Source: Hahella sp.
GTDB taxonomy: Bacteria > Pseudomonadota > Gammaproteobacteria > Pseudomonadales > Oleiphilaceae
Direction of reading: 5' to 3'
Assembly: GCA_028280065.1 (NCBI GenBank)
Contig: JANQMN010000076.1
Location: forward strand, 1 to 64,000
DNA: 64,000 nucleotides
Below are positions 32,836 to 41,906 of this stretch, piece after piece. The first letter of the stretch is position 1, and the number at the start of each line of letters is the position of its first letter. Made by a program: the position numbers and the translations under genes. Under the pieces are notes generated by a model. That model searched no databases, was not told the origin of the DNA, and saw nothing but the letters and a program-made list of their open reading frames with translations.

Positions 32836-34693
32836 TGGGCAAGTCAACGATATTCTCGATTTTTCGAAGTTGAAGAACGACCGCATCGAAATGGATGCCA
32901 AAGCGGTTTCGCTGGAATCTGTCATCGATGTCGTGGTCGGCCTGATGAAACCACTTAGTGACGAAAAGAACATCAAATTAACCGTTTCACACTCTGAGAG
33001 AATGCCCATGGCCATCGGTGACGAAAATCGAATACAACAAATTCTATTGAATCTGGTTGGGAATGCCGTCAAGTTCACCCATACCGGAGAGGTCACCGTC
33101 CGCTTGCGGCAAGCACCAGACAACTTTATTGAAGTTTCAATTGCCGATACGGGTGTCGGTATTCCACCAGTTGAACTAAAGCAAATATTTGCAGCATTCC
33201 AGCGAGGACAGTCTGCTCGAGACGCACAAATTGAGGGCACCGGGCTCGGTCTTGCATTATGCCGCCAATTGGTTGAACTCCAAGGCGGACAAATTTGGTT
33301 GAAGTCAGAACTTGGCAAAGGCAGCGAATTTACATTTACGCTGCCATGTTCCGCTCCAGATAAGCAAGACGTGTCTAAGATCACGGATAAGCAAACTGTG
33401 GTTACCGGCGCCGACGACCATTCACTTGACAATGACGAAGCTGCTAGCGGTAGTGGCAATTCAGTCACTGATCAAAAGGAAAGTACGGCCAAAAGCGCTT
33501 ACCGGTTGGCCCTGGTAGATGACGACCCTGCTAATCTGACATTGATTCGGCGCTATCTGAGAGATTCAAACTACGACCTGGATTGCTTCACCTTGGGATC
33601 AGCCTTGCTGGAGGCAATACAAGAAGGAGCCCGTTACGATCTGGTTCTATTGGATATCATGATGCCTGAACAATCGGGGTTTCAAATTTGCCGGCTTCTC
33701 CGAAAACAATTCGCCATGGAGGAACTGCCCGTCCTGTTTCTTTCCGCTAAAAATCAGATTGAAGACCTGCAACGGGGATTTCGTTTTGGCGCTAACGACT
33801 ATGTGGCGAAGCCCTTCGTCCTCGAAGAGTTGCAGGTACGCATCGATTACCAGCTGAAAATGCACAAATCAAAACAACTATTTGATTCGATTCACGACTT
33901 TGCCAATGCCGTAGGAAGCTTAAAAACCAGGGAAGATGTGCTGACCAAATTCGCGGAGGATATTGACAAGGTGCTGCAAACCGATGGTTTGGCCGCCGTT
34001 TTAGAGGGTAACTTGCGGCTGGCAGCCGGTGAAATAATCGAAGGACCACTACCTTCCGAATTCCAAAACATGGCGGAAACCCTCTCCAGCGAACCTAACC
34101 ACCGCAACTTTATGGATTCGCGAACCAATGCAGAGCTCCAAAACGGTATCGACACTCTTTCGACACTTCCCGCAGGAGCCACACACGGATTGCTAATTTC
34201 TTTGGAAGAAGACTGGGCCAGTTTTATCCTGCTGCTAAAACGCAGCCCCGGTTTCAGTCTGTTGGAGATCAGTTATGTACAATCGTTGGCGGGCCAACTG
34301 TTAACCAATGAAAGCAACGTTAGGCAAATCGTTCAGGATCGCAACTTATTCCAAGCGATCAATACGATTGGTGAAATGCTCGATAATATCGTTTACGTCA
34401 GGTCGAATCCCCCCTACTGCACCTTGTCATTCGATGCCAATGAGAATAAATCAAAAGATGTCAGAGCCAGCGCAGCCAATCTCGGTAATTATTTCGGTAA
34501 GCATGAACTACTGCAGGTGCATCGCAGCTATCTCGTCAATCCGAAATACGTTGACCTGATTCAGAGGTCAGGTCGCGATTACAGTATTCGGCTAAAAGAT
34601 GTGGATCGGCGGGAAAAAATCATTCCGCTATCGAGAAGCCGGGTCCAGGATCTAAAGAAACACTATTCGCATTGGTTTAGGTCGACATCCTAG
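32822..34693 (+). CDS. Kinase ATPase - receiver - LytTR protein, remnant of a hybrid histidine kinase
   Basis: 623 residues if translation starts at ATG 32822, for which no ribosome-binding site is visible. It begins inside the second dimerisation helix (QVNDILDFSKLKNDRIEMDA), so the phosphoacceptor His is absent. HATPase_c is complete: N-box QILLNLVGNAVKF, G1 IADTGVGIPP, G2 GTGLGLALC. A receiver domain follows (LALVDDDPANLTLIRR, phospho-Asp in VLLDIMMPEQSGF, Lys in NDYVAKPF), then a linker, and a C-terminal LytTR DNA-binding domain (NIVYVRSNPPYCTLSF, LLQVHRSYLVNPKYVDLIQR). The ORF is long and undamaged, so either the deletion is recent or the truncated protein still works as a receiver-LytTR regulator. 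Confidence 0.7.
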   Translation: MKVAIGQVNDILDFSKLKNDRIEMDAKAVSLESVIDVVVGLMKPLSDEKNIKLTVSHSERMPMAIGDENRIQQILLNLVGNAVKFTHTGEVTVRLRQAPDNFIEVSIADTGVGIPPVELKQIFAAFQRGQSARDAQIEGTGLGLALCRQLVELQGGQIWLKSELGKGSEFTFTLPCSAPDKQDVSKITDKQTVVTGADDHSLDNDEAASGSGNSVTDQKESTAKSAYRLALVDDDPANLTLIRRYLRDSNYDLDCFTLGSALLEAIQEGARYDLVLLDIMMPEQSGFQICRLLRKQFAMEELPVLFLSAKNQIEDLQRGFRFGANDYVAKPFVLEELQVRIDYQLKMHKSKQLFDSIHDFANAVGSLKTREDVLTKFAEDIDKVLQTDGLAAVLEGNLRLAAGEIIEGPLPSEFQNMAETLSSEPNHRNFMDSRTNAELQNGIDTLSTLPAGATHGLLISLEEDWASFILLLKRSPGFSLLEISYVQSLAGQLLTNESNVRQIVQDRNLFQAINTIGEMLDNIVYVRSNPPYCTLSFDANENKSKDVRASAANLGNYFGKHELLQVHRSYLVNPKYVDLIQRSGRDYSIRLKDVDRREKIIPLSRSRVQDLKKHYSHWFRSTS

Positions 34694-34826
34694 CTTAACG
34701 TTTCTCATAGCCAGCCACGCATTAACAGTATTCAGAAAACTAAAACAGACAAGAGCCTGCAGCAACGGCTATACCCGCATTGGTTCGATAAGCGCGACTT
34801 TTTCGGCCAAGCCAGCTTGAACCGGA

Positions 34827-35078
34827 TCACTTCTTGACCAAAGGAGTGTTGTATCTTTCCATCATCAGATGCGCATCCATGTCATCCAGGTGTTTCTCCG
34901 TACCTAATTCCCTTTTATAGCGCATCTTGGTGTCAACAATCGCTCGAAAGACCGCCTCTTCCAAAGTGCAATCCAGCAGTGCCGCAAGCTCCTGTAAATG
35001 CTCGTAGCAACTTTGGGAGACTTCAATCGGATGATTTCTCGGCTGAGAGTTTTTTTTTGATTTGGGATCTTCTGTCAT
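34827..35078 (-). CDS. Small hypothetical protein, possibly ribbon-helix-helix-like
   Basis: 83 residues, highly charged at both ends. The centre HPIEVSQSCYEHLQELAALL and DCTLEEAVFRAIVDTKMRYK gives a short strand followed by two helices, similar in outline to ribbon-helix-helix DNA-binding proteins, but without a diagnostic match. It stands alone after the kinase gene, on the opposite strand. No partner toxin gene is adjacent. Confidence 0.5.
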   Translation of the reverse strand: MTEDPKSKKNSQPRNHPIEVSQSCYEHLQELAALLDCTLEEAVFRAIVDTKMRYKRELGTEKHLDDMDAHLMMERYNTPLVKK

Positions 35079-35214
35079 AACCTATCCTGAACTAGAAAAT
35101 CTACAATATCGAAACCTGTTACCAAGTTTTCGATCAGTACCGGATGCGTTAATAGTAGTCGTTTTCACAGCAAAGGATACTGATACCGCTCATTTGCCGA
35201 CTAAGGTCGGAATC

Positions 35215-36093
35215 TTATATACCTGAACCATCAGGCAAGAATTGCTTGAAAAAGTTCTCCGCCTGACCGGTTTCCTGAAGTTTGATGATTGCGTGGGATA
35301 TTCGTGCCGCCAGCCACTCCCCTCGCGGAGATGATTTGGAAACAAAAGGATAAAAGGTTTTACGCAGGCCAGGTAGACGTGCACTGCGTATATCGTCGGG
35401 AATTTTAAACGCACCTATCGCCTGCCCACCGTATATCGGTTCGATACTGCTGGGCATGAGATCGCAACGCCGCTTGGAAAGCTTATTCATGTTGACGTTG
35501 ACATCGGCGGACAACAAGTCAAAAGCGCTCATATCCTTGATCGGGAATTTGTTATAGTTGTACCCCTGCACGCCACAGAGCTGATAATTATTTATCTCTT
35601 CAGCAGTGGGCAAATCCGGCCCATCCGGGAACCGGTTTGTAGAATAGAACACACCAAGGTGAGTTCGATAAATGGGAGTCAGGTAGAAAAACACTTCAGC
35701 TCTTGTCGGTTTAAAACTTGCGTCCCAGGAAAGTTCGCAAACACCCCTTCCGCCAAAATGTTCTATCTCGTGTAAAACTCTTTTCCACGGCATGTAGTTA
35801 TAGGAGTATGACAGACCAATTTGATCCAAAGCCGCTTCAATTAATTGCGTTGCCGCGCCGATGAGTTGGTTTTTATCAATTTGGCCATCTTTTCGCGCCC
35901 AAAATGTATAGGGCGCCCATTCATTCACCTCGCCGATGCATATGGGAACCGGGTTATATAGTTCCACTGCTGGCTTGCTATCGCGCTCGTTGAATTGCTT
36001 CTGCGCAGCGTTGGCGCATATCGACAGCGGCAGCAATAGCCAAACCAGCAATCGACAGCAGACCAAAAACCATGGAGAAGCAGTATTCAGCAT
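35215..36093 (-). CDS. Periplasmic amino-acid-binding-like protein (SBP_bac_3)
   Basis: 292 residues. The signal peptide ends at SICANAAQ. The fold resembles family 3 solute-binding proteins: ICIGEVNEWAPYTFWARKDG, GAATQLIEAALDQIGLSYSY, MPWKRVLHEIEHFGGRGVCE, and later LPTAEEINNYQLCGVQGYNY. No ABC permease or ATPase gene is next to it. Such orphan binding proteins in gammaproteobacteria are often sensor-like or of unknown ligand. Confidence 0.75.
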   Translation of the reverse strand: MLNTASPWFLVCCRLLVWLLLPLSICANAAQKQFNERDSKPAVELYNPVPICIGEVNEWAPYTFWARKDGQIDKNQLIGAATQLIEAALDQIGLSYSYNYMPWKRVLHEIEHFGGRGVCELSWDASFKPTRAEVFFYLTPIYRTHLGVFYSTNRFPDGPDLPTAEEINNYQLCGVQGYNYNKFPIKDMSAFDLLSADVNVNMNKLSKRRCDLMPSSIEPIYGGQAIGAFKIPDDIRSARLPGLRKTFYPFVSKSSPRGEWLAARISHAIIKLQETGQAENFFKQFLPDGSGI

Positions 36094-36285
36094 AGGCTCA
36101 AATCTCTTATTCTAAGTCCCCAGGCCGTGCTCTAATGCCCTATTTTTCCATAACCTTTTCCCTGAATCCTTGAGCTGTCATTCATCGAACAGCAGCCATG
36201 CTGCAAACGCAGCATGCTTAACGATCTTGATATCTCAAAGATTAGCCAGATATTCGGCTACGTCCAGGACTGGAGATGGAGTTCT

Positions 36286-37236
36286 TCACGAATCCCGACC
36301 CGCTGCAGATTCTACTCTGTTTCTCAACAGCTCGAAGTGGTCCGCGCTCACTTTCAGATTGGCGGTTTCTTCCGCAGTAAGACTATGTTCGATAATCTGT
36401 TCTATGCCCTGCCTGCCAATAATTGCCGGTACGCCTAGAACGACATCGTCGAACCCGTATTCGCCCTCTAACAAACAGCCTACGGGTAAAACCGATTTTT
36501 CATTCAGTTGAATTGCCCGAATAATTCTGAAAACAGTAGCCGCGATGCCGTGGTTGGTATTGCCTTTCCGTTTGAAAATTTCGAAACCCGCTTCGATAAC
36601 GAGATTCCGCGTGGCATTTTTATCAACTATGGGCAGGCCGAATTTCCGACAGTATTGATCAAGATCGAAACCGCAGATATTCACTAGACTCCAGGGGATA
36701 CTGGCCGTGGCTCCATGCTCTCCCAGAACGTAGCCGAAGATGTTTTTCGGGTCGATGTTCACATACTCGGCCAAAATCCGCATGAATCTGGCAGTGTCTA
36801 ACAGGGTTCCGGTACTAATTACCCGCTCTTTAGGAAAAGGACTGTTTTTAATGGCGTAATAGGCCACCAAATCTACCGGATTCGTTACCAGAATAACTAT
36901 TGCATTGGGTGCAACTTGATAATACCGGTTCGCCAAATCTGCGATGAGACCTGCATTCTTCTCCGCTAACTCATCGCGGCTTTCCGTCGCTTTTACCTGA
37001 GCGCCTGCGGTTACCACAATAACATCGCTATCGACGGCGTCAGCGAGTTCACCGGCAACCAACGCTGTATTGCTGGTATGAGTAAAGGCTGTGGTGTGGG
37101 CCAGATCGAATATTTCTCCTTCCGCTTTTTCCCTATTTTGATCAATCAGGACAATACTACTGGCAAACTCAGAGTTGAACACCTCTACCAATACCTGCGT
37201 ACCTACGGCTCCGGCGCCGACGATACTGACTTTCAT
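36286..37236 (-). CDS. L-2-hydroxyacid dehydrogenase of the LDH/MDH family
   Basis: 316 residues; ATG 37236 has CGAGGTG upstream, which excludes the longer frame. The NAD-binding loop is VSIVGAGAVGTQV with Asp32 for the ribose. Catalytic residues are present: Asp147 and Arg150 in TLLDTAR, His174 in LGEHGATAS, Arg87 in ATESR. The specificity loop reads TAGAQVKATESR: in family numbering the residue equivalent to Gln102 of lactate dehydrogenases (Arg in malate dehydrogenases) is Val81 here. That argues against malate and makes pyruvate/lactate uncertain; a more hydrophobic 2-oxoacid is possible. The gene stands alone. Confidence 0.85.
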   Translation of the reverse strand: MKVSIVGAGAVGTQVLVEVFNSEFASSIVLIDQNREKAEGEIFDLAHTTAFTHTSNTALVAGELADAVDSDVIVVTAGAQVKATESRDELAEKNAGLIADLANRYYQVAPNAIVILVTNPVDLVAYYAIKNSPFPKERVISTGTLLDTARFMRILAEYVNIDPKNIFGYVLGEHGATASIPWSLVNICGFDLDQYCRKFGLPIVDKNATRNLVIEAGFEIFKRKGNTNHGIAATVFRIIRAIQLNEKSVLPVGCLLEGEYGFDDVVLGVPAIIGRQGIEQIIEHSLTAEETANLKVSADHFELLRNRVESAAGRDS

Positions 37237-37480
37237 TTGTACACCTCGAATCAATTGAATCAAACTGTTGGATCGCTACGATTTCGACGACTCGGAAGCT
37301 AACAAGCAGGATTCCGATTGAACGTCTAAAAGCAGGATAACGCAGATCTACGGCAAAATAAGTTCCAATCTCCCAATAGCCGCTATCTATCTGCTCCGGT
37401 CGCAGAAGTGGGGTAGTGAAATCATGCATCGACCAGGTAAGCGCACCGGTATGGCGCACAAATACGATTCTGGCGCTTTT

Positions 37481-38404
37481 TCAGCCGGCTTCGCCTCTTA
37501 ACAGCACCCCAACGACTTCATTGGTTCGCTGGAAGAAAGGCTCGCATCGTTGAATGGTGAAATGGTTGTTTCGTAAGTGGGCCTGCAGTGCCTCTAACCG
37601 CTGCTCCGATAATGCGGCATGCTGTAAATCTTCCAAGCGCTCAATCAATCCACGGTTTTCTTCAGCAAATTGATCCACCATATCCTTTCGATTTGCAGGA
37701 CGGGATTTACCGAATAGCCGGGAAAGAAAATCCGGGAAATTGGTACTGTGAAAGGCGCGTTCGTTGATATCCAGCTGCTTACCGATAAGGCCGTTTAACT
37801 TGTTCCGAAGTTTTTCGGTCCCAGGCGTCCCTTTATTATTCGTCTTATCCAGTAGGCCGACTAACTTTCTTGCCGTTTCAAGAATACCACCGGGCTCGCT
37901 TATGATACGGGCGGCACGCAATATATCTCGATTAATTTTCAACACCATACTGTCAGAGGTATGGCAGATAAACTGAAACCGGCCTCCGGGACGCACAACC
38001 CGGCGAAGCTCCGCAACGGTTTTCGCGATATCCGTATACTCCAAGCCATACTGAGAAACTACTAAAGAGGTGGAACTTTCCTCCAATGGAAGCTGCTCAG
38101 CGCGGGTTTGATCGTAAAAAGTCACCGAAGGATTGTCAGTCAGAACCACGTTCTGAATTTTTAACTTGGCATAGTCGACGCCGACAAATTTCGTTTTTTC
38201 ATCACCCAGCCCGGCTTCCAAAGCCAGGGCAATAAGCGCACCATTCCCGGTTGCTATGTCTAAAACCAGATCGTCGGCCTTAATATTGGCAAAAAACTCC
38301 AGCCAAACATCCTTGGTAGGCCCCTGATAGTTGCCGTTCGGTTCATCACCGAAGGAGCTTAAGCGTCCCTCCTGCCAATATTGGCTCCAATAATTGCTGC
38401 TCAT
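37481..38404 (-). CDS. SAM-dependent class I methyltransferase
   Basis: 307 residues. The SAM-binding site is visible as LVLDIATGNGALIALALEAG, with FVGVDYAKLKI as the acidic strand and RAEQLPLEESSTSLVVSQYG as motif III. It then has RRVVRPGGRFQFICHT. The C-terminal 130 residues form a helical extension without known function. Its ATG overlaps the tatD stop by 4 nt (ATGA), so it is translated together with tatD. Substrate unknown. Confidence 0.85.
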   Translation of the reverse strand: MSSNYWSQYWQEGRLSSFGDEPNGNYQGPTKDVWLEFFANIKADDLVLDIATGNGALIALALEAGLGDEKTKFVGVDYAKLKIQNVVLTDNPSVTFYDQTRAEQLPLEESSTSLVVSQYGLEYTDIAKTVAELRRVVRPGGRFQFICHTSDSMVLKINRDILRAARIISEPGGILETARKLVGLLDKTNNKGTPGTEKLRNKLNGLIGKQLDINERAFHSTNFPDFLSRLFGKSRPANRKDMVDQFAEENRGLIERLEDLQHAALSEQRLEALQAHLRNNHFTIQRCEPFFQRTNEVVGVLLRGEAG

Positions 38405-39213
38405 TGAACTTCGCTCGCCGATGTCCCGGTATACTCAGTGGGGAAAAGATGATGGAAATTTCTGGTGGTTTGATTCGCGACCTCAGCCAAGTCCAAACCT
38501 TTTACTTCTGCGACTTTTTCAGCCACTTCCAACACCCAGGTCGGCCGGTTGCTCTTACCTCGATGCGGCACAGGGGCTAGATAGGGGCTATCCGTTTCGA
38601 CCAGAAGTCTATCCAGGGGAACGGCCTGGACGACGTCGCGCAGACTGGAAGCATTGCGAAAGGTGATGATTCCCGAAAATGAGATGTAGAATCCCATCTC
38701 CAAAGCGGCAAGCGCCATATCCATCGACTCGGTAAAGCAATGCAATACGCCTTTCAAGCCCTGAGAGGTATATTTATCCAGCAGGGCGAGCGTATCTTCC
38801 CGTGCGTCACGGGTATGCACGATAACGGGCAACTCAAGTTCCATTGCGACGGCTAACTGCTTTTCAAAAACCGCTCGCTGTTGAGCTTGCCGATCCTTTT
38901 TATAGTAATAATCCAAACCACACTCGCCTATTGCAACAACCTTGGCGCTTGACTTCGCCATCGACTTGAGCCGTACCGAATCCAATTGTTCCGGATTCAG
39001 ATCCGCCAGTGGATGCACGCCGGCGCTACACCAAATATCCGGCGCAGATTCCGCAATCCTTTTGACGTCGGCGAAATTATCCAGGTCGATATCCACACAC
39101 AAGAAACCACCAATATGGCGATCTCTGGCCTGGGCTAACACCGTTTGTAGATTTTCATCAGGATGGTTAAATTCCAACCGGTCCAAATGGCAATGGGAGT
39201 CGATTAAATTCAT
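38401..39213 (-). CDS. tatD: TatD-family metal-dependent hydrolase (DNase)
   Basis: 270 residues, the normal TatD length. Metal ligands are visible: NLIDSHCHLDRLEF at the start (HxH), AIGECGLDYYY (Glu), LPVIVHTRDAREDT (His), GVLHCFTESMDMAL (His) and LLVETDSPYLAPVPHRGKSN (Asp). The family are 3'-5' exonucleases or deaminase-like hydrolases in DNA repair. It lies downstream of the PilZ gene, the order found in Pseudomonas, where holB and tmk precede; those two are not adjacent here. Confidence 0.92.
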   Translation of the reverse strand: MNLIDSHCHLDRLEFNHPDENLQTVLAQARDRHIGGFLCVDIDLDNFADVKRIAESAPDIWCSAGVHPLADLNPEQLDSVRLKSMAKSSAKVVAIGECGLDYYYKKDRQAQQRAVFEKQLAVAMELELPVIVHTRDAREDTLALLDKYTSQGLKGVLHCFTESMDMALAALEMGFYISFSGIITFRNASSLRDVVQAVPLDRLLVETDSPYLAPVPHRGKSNRPTWVLEVAEKVAEVKGLDLAEVANQTTRNFHHLFPTEYTGTSASEVQ

Positions 39214-39259
39214 GGTCTATTGTTGCAAATAGAAAAGTAGCCGCCAAAAGTGTCAGGCG

Positions 39260-39610
39260 TTACATGGTATGGGTTGGGCGATCAGAATTCAAAGCCCCGG
39301 CGAGGTAGGTTTCGATTTTGTTTCGAGCGGTATCGTCATCGGCATTGAATTGTACGCCGATGCCGGCTGCTCGGTTTCCTTGTGCACCTTTGGGCGTAAT
39401 CCAAACCACTTTACCGGCAACCGGAATCTTTTCCGGTTCATCCATGAGATTAAGCAAGAGAAACACTTCATCGCCTAGCTGGTAGTTTTTAGACGTTGGA
39501 ATAAACAATCCGCCATTTTCGACAAACGGCATGTAGGCAGCATAAAGAACTGCCTTGTCCTTAATGGTTAACGTCAGTATTCCGCTACGTGCGCCGAATT
39601 TTGGACCCAT
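39260..39610 (-). CDS. pilZ: PilZ-domain protein
   Basis: 116 residues, the size of the type IV pilus PilZ. The domain reads ILTLTIKDKAVLYAAYMPFV, NGGLFIPTSKNYQLGDEVFL, KIPVAGKVVWITPKGAQGNR and AAGIGVQFNADD. The N-terminal RxxxR of c-di-GMP-binding PilZ proteins is not present, as in PilZ itself, which acts in pilus assembly by protein contacts. It is 46 nt from tatD and in the same direction. The fimL gene in this window is another pilus-related gene. Confidence 0.85.
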   Translation of the reverse strand: MGPKFGARSGILTLTIKDKAVLYAAYMPFVENGGLFIPTSKNYQLGDEVFLLLNLMDEPEKIPVAGKVVWITPKGAQGNRAAGIGVQFNADDDTARNKIETYLAGALNSDRPTHTM

Positions 39611-39833
39611 GAATGTCAGACCTTATCGCTTGGCTGCCTGATAATTGGTAGAGATAACATTATTTTGCGGTATTGTCCTCCTTATTGAAGCACAAATACA
39701 AGTAAAAACAAGGTTATAACTAGACACAGAATGACAATTCAGCAGTTTCTAATCCAGTAATCGGATGGCAATTTAATAAATGGAATAAGTGTTTGCTTTC
39801 TGTAAAGGTCTCTGATAAAAAGCTTCGATTTTG

Positions 39834-39856
39834 GAACCGTTATAACATAACAATTC
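39834..39856. promoter_or_regulatory. Zur operator upstream of znuA
   Basis: GAACCGTTATAACATAACAA continuing TTC is a 23-bp near-palindrome; 8 of 11 half-site positions are symmetric. It matches the gammaproteobacterial Zur consensus GAAATGTTATANTATAACAT(TTC) closely, and ends 37 nt before the znuA ATG. Zinc-loaded Zur should repress transcription here. Confidence 0.82.
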
Positions 39857-39893
39857 ATCCATTATTCTGTGAATAACGTCTAGCCTGTCGTCT

Positions 39894-40862
39894 ATGCCAT
39901 TATTACCAACAAAATTGTTGCAACATTTTAAGTTCAATATTTGCTGGAGTTCCCTATTACTCATTCTGATGGTTTCTCCATGCCAGGCAGATTCCAAAGC
40001 AGCGTCGCCGATCCAAATTCTGGCGTCAATCCACCCTCTTTATATCGCGATCGACGAGGCATTTGGAGAACTTGTCGAGGCTAACGTACTTTTGCCGCCT
40101 CAGGCCTCACCACATCACTATGCGCTAAAACCCAAGGAAGCGCTTCAAATAAAACAGGCGGATGTAATCGTTTGGGTAGGTCCGGAAATGGAACAGTTTC
40201 TCCGCAAATCTGTGGCGCAAAGGAATTCGGGATTGAATATTTTCACTAGCCTGGAGTTTCTCCATGCGCATCACGAAAGCCTGCTTTTGCAAATCAATGA
40301 AGCGCGATCGGGAAGCTTGGTAGCCGAAACCGGACATGAACACCATCATCATGATCGACACCATAGTCACCACCGCGCTGGCGAATACGATTCACACATT
40401 TGGCTGAGCCGCAAAGCCATTGTCGCCGTCATCGAGGGATTGGGCGGCATACTTGGCACAATCCAGCCTGATAAATCCTTAGCGTTTCAACAAGCGGCGG
40501 CAAAATTTGCAGAGACCATGGAAACCTTGGATCTGCCTGCACCCGTCGCCGACTTCACTTATTTAAGCTACCACAATAGTTTTGACTATTTGGCCAGGGA
40601 TTTGGGATTAAAGGTAGCGGGTGTAATGACCACAAACACGGAGGTAAGACCGGGGGCGACACGAATTGTCGAAGCGCAGAATCAATTAAACGCTAACGCG
40701 TCCTGCTTGATCGTCGAGCCGCAGTTCCGGGGAGGCATAATGCAAAGGTTGGTAAAACAGACTCAGACCAAATCGGTTAATATCGATCCCCTGGGTGGCG
40801 ATCATAGGCGATACAGCGACTTCTACAAGAGTGTGGCAAGGAAGATGTTGACTTGCCGGTAA
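39894..40862 (+). CDS. znuA: Zinc ABC transporter periplasmic binding protein
   Basis: 322 residues. The signal peptide ends near SPCQADSK. Cluster A-I zinc-binding protein: ILASIHPLYIAIDEAFGELV, PPQASPHHYALKPKEALQIK (first His ligand), a His-rich acidic loop HEHHHHDRHHSHH at about 143-160, DSHIWLSRKAIVAV (second His), YLSYHNSFDYLARDLGLKVA (third His) and final NIDPLGGD (Asp). Captures periplasmic zinc for ZnuBC. No znuB, znuC or zur is next to it in this window. A Zur box precedes it. The Met at 39894 lacks a clear ribosome-binding site but gives the correct signal peptide. Confidence 0.9.
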   Translation: MPLLPTKLLQHFKFNICWSSLLLILMVSPCQADSKAASPIQILASIHPLYIAIDEAFGELVEANVLLPPQASPHHYALKPKEALQIKQADVIVWVGPEMEQFLRKSVAQRNSGLNIFTSLEFLHAHHESLLLQINEARSGSLVAETGHEHHHHDRHHSHHRAGEYDSHIWLSRKAIVAVIEGLGGILGTIQPDKSLAFQQAAAKFAETMETLDLPAPVADFTYLSYHNSFDYLARDLGLKVAGVMTTNTEVRPGATRIVEAQNQLNANASCLIVEPQFRGGIMQRLVKQTQTKSVNIDPLGGDHRRYSDFYKSVARKMLTCR

Positions 40863-40872
40863 AGAATGGCGA

Positions 40873-41871
40873 CTAACGCCGGTGTTTCAACACCACCCGG
40901 CCGAGCATTTTACCGCAATACATCTTTTCGATAGCGCTGGGCAATTCTTCCAGGCTGATTTCCTGAATTATTGAATCCAGGTTCGCCAGGCTCCATTCGT
41001 CATCGAACTTTTCCCAAATCTGCCGCTTGCGCACCCGTTTTATTTCAACAGAATCAATGCCAAACAGCACGATGCCGCGCAAAATAAAGGGAAATATACT
41101 GGTTTCCAATTCAGTGCCGGACACCATTCCACAGGTAGTCGCAGCGCCACCGTGCTGAATCGATTTCAATGCTTTTGAAAACACCGGACCACCGACCGTA
41201 TCGACAATTCCTGCCCATATTTCCTTATCCAAGGGTCTGTCCGGAACACCTTCGATAAGGGTTCTATCGACGATACGAAAAGCGCCGAGTTTCGCCAATA
41301 TATCGCTATGATCGACCTTGCTGGTAAGCGCGACGGCGTGGTAGCCAAGCTTGGAAAGCAATGCAAGGGCAATCGAACCGACGCCTCCCGAGGCTCCGGT
41401 TACCAAAATCTCGCCGTCAATCGGCCTGACTTCCGCCTGCAACCTATCGATGGAAAGGCCGGCGGTAAGTCCAGCCGTCCCCAGCACCATAAAATATCGC
41501 AGATCGTGGTTTGGAGGCTTCTTGACGCACCAAGCGCCGGGCACTTTGATGTATTCGCCAAACCCTCCCGGCGTACTCATGCCGAGATCATAGCCCGTCA
41601 CAATCACTTCATCGCCCGAACTGAACTCAGGGGTTTTACTTTCCACCACCACGCCTGCCGCATCGATACCAGGCGTGTGCGGAAAGTTTTTGGTAATCCC
41701 CCGATGGCCATGAGCTGCCAGGGCATCCTTGTAATTCAGGGAAGAATAATGGACTTGGACCAGTACCTCTTGCTCAGGCAGGGACTCGATTGGCAGGGTA
41801 TGAATCTCGTTAACGAAATACCCCTTGCTTCGTTCTACCGCCCGCAAAGCCCGAAAACTAGATACCGTCAT
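40873..41871 (-). CDS. acuI: Acrylyl-CoA reductase-type quinone oxidoreductase (AcuI/YhdH)
   Basis: 332 residues, matching the MDR family YhdH/AcuI in length. Family blocks are VQVHYSSLNYKDALAAHGHR, FPHTPGIDAAGVVVESKTPE, MVLGTAGLTAGLSIDRLQAE, the NADPH-binding VTGASGGVGSIALALLSKLG and a C-terminal CGKMLGRVVLK. AcuI reduces acryloyl-CoA to propionyl-CoA with NADPH, for example in dimethylsulfoniopropionate use; YhdH is the E. coli relative with the same activity. The family assignment is firm, but I cannot tell which physiological role applies here. Confidence 0.85.
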   Translation of the reverse strand: MTVSSFRALRAVERSKGYFVNEIHTLPIESLPEQEVLVQVHYSSLNYKDALAAHGHRGITKNFPHTPGIDAAGVVVESKTPEFSSGDEVIVTGYDLGMSTPGGFGEYIKVPGAWCVKKPPNHDLRYFMVLGTAGLTAGLSIDRLQAEVRPIDGEILVTGASGGVGSIALALLSKLGYHAVALTSKVDHSDILAKLGAFRIVDRTLIEGVPDRPLDKEIWAGIVDTVGGPVFSKALKSIQHGGAATTCGMVSGTELETSIFPFILRGIVLFGIDSVEIKRVRKRQIWEKFDDEWSLANLDSIIQEISLEELPSAIEKMYCGKMLGRVVLKHRR

Positions 41872-41906
41872 GAATCAAAGCGCTCCTGTCTGCCCGATAG
41901 CTCCGG

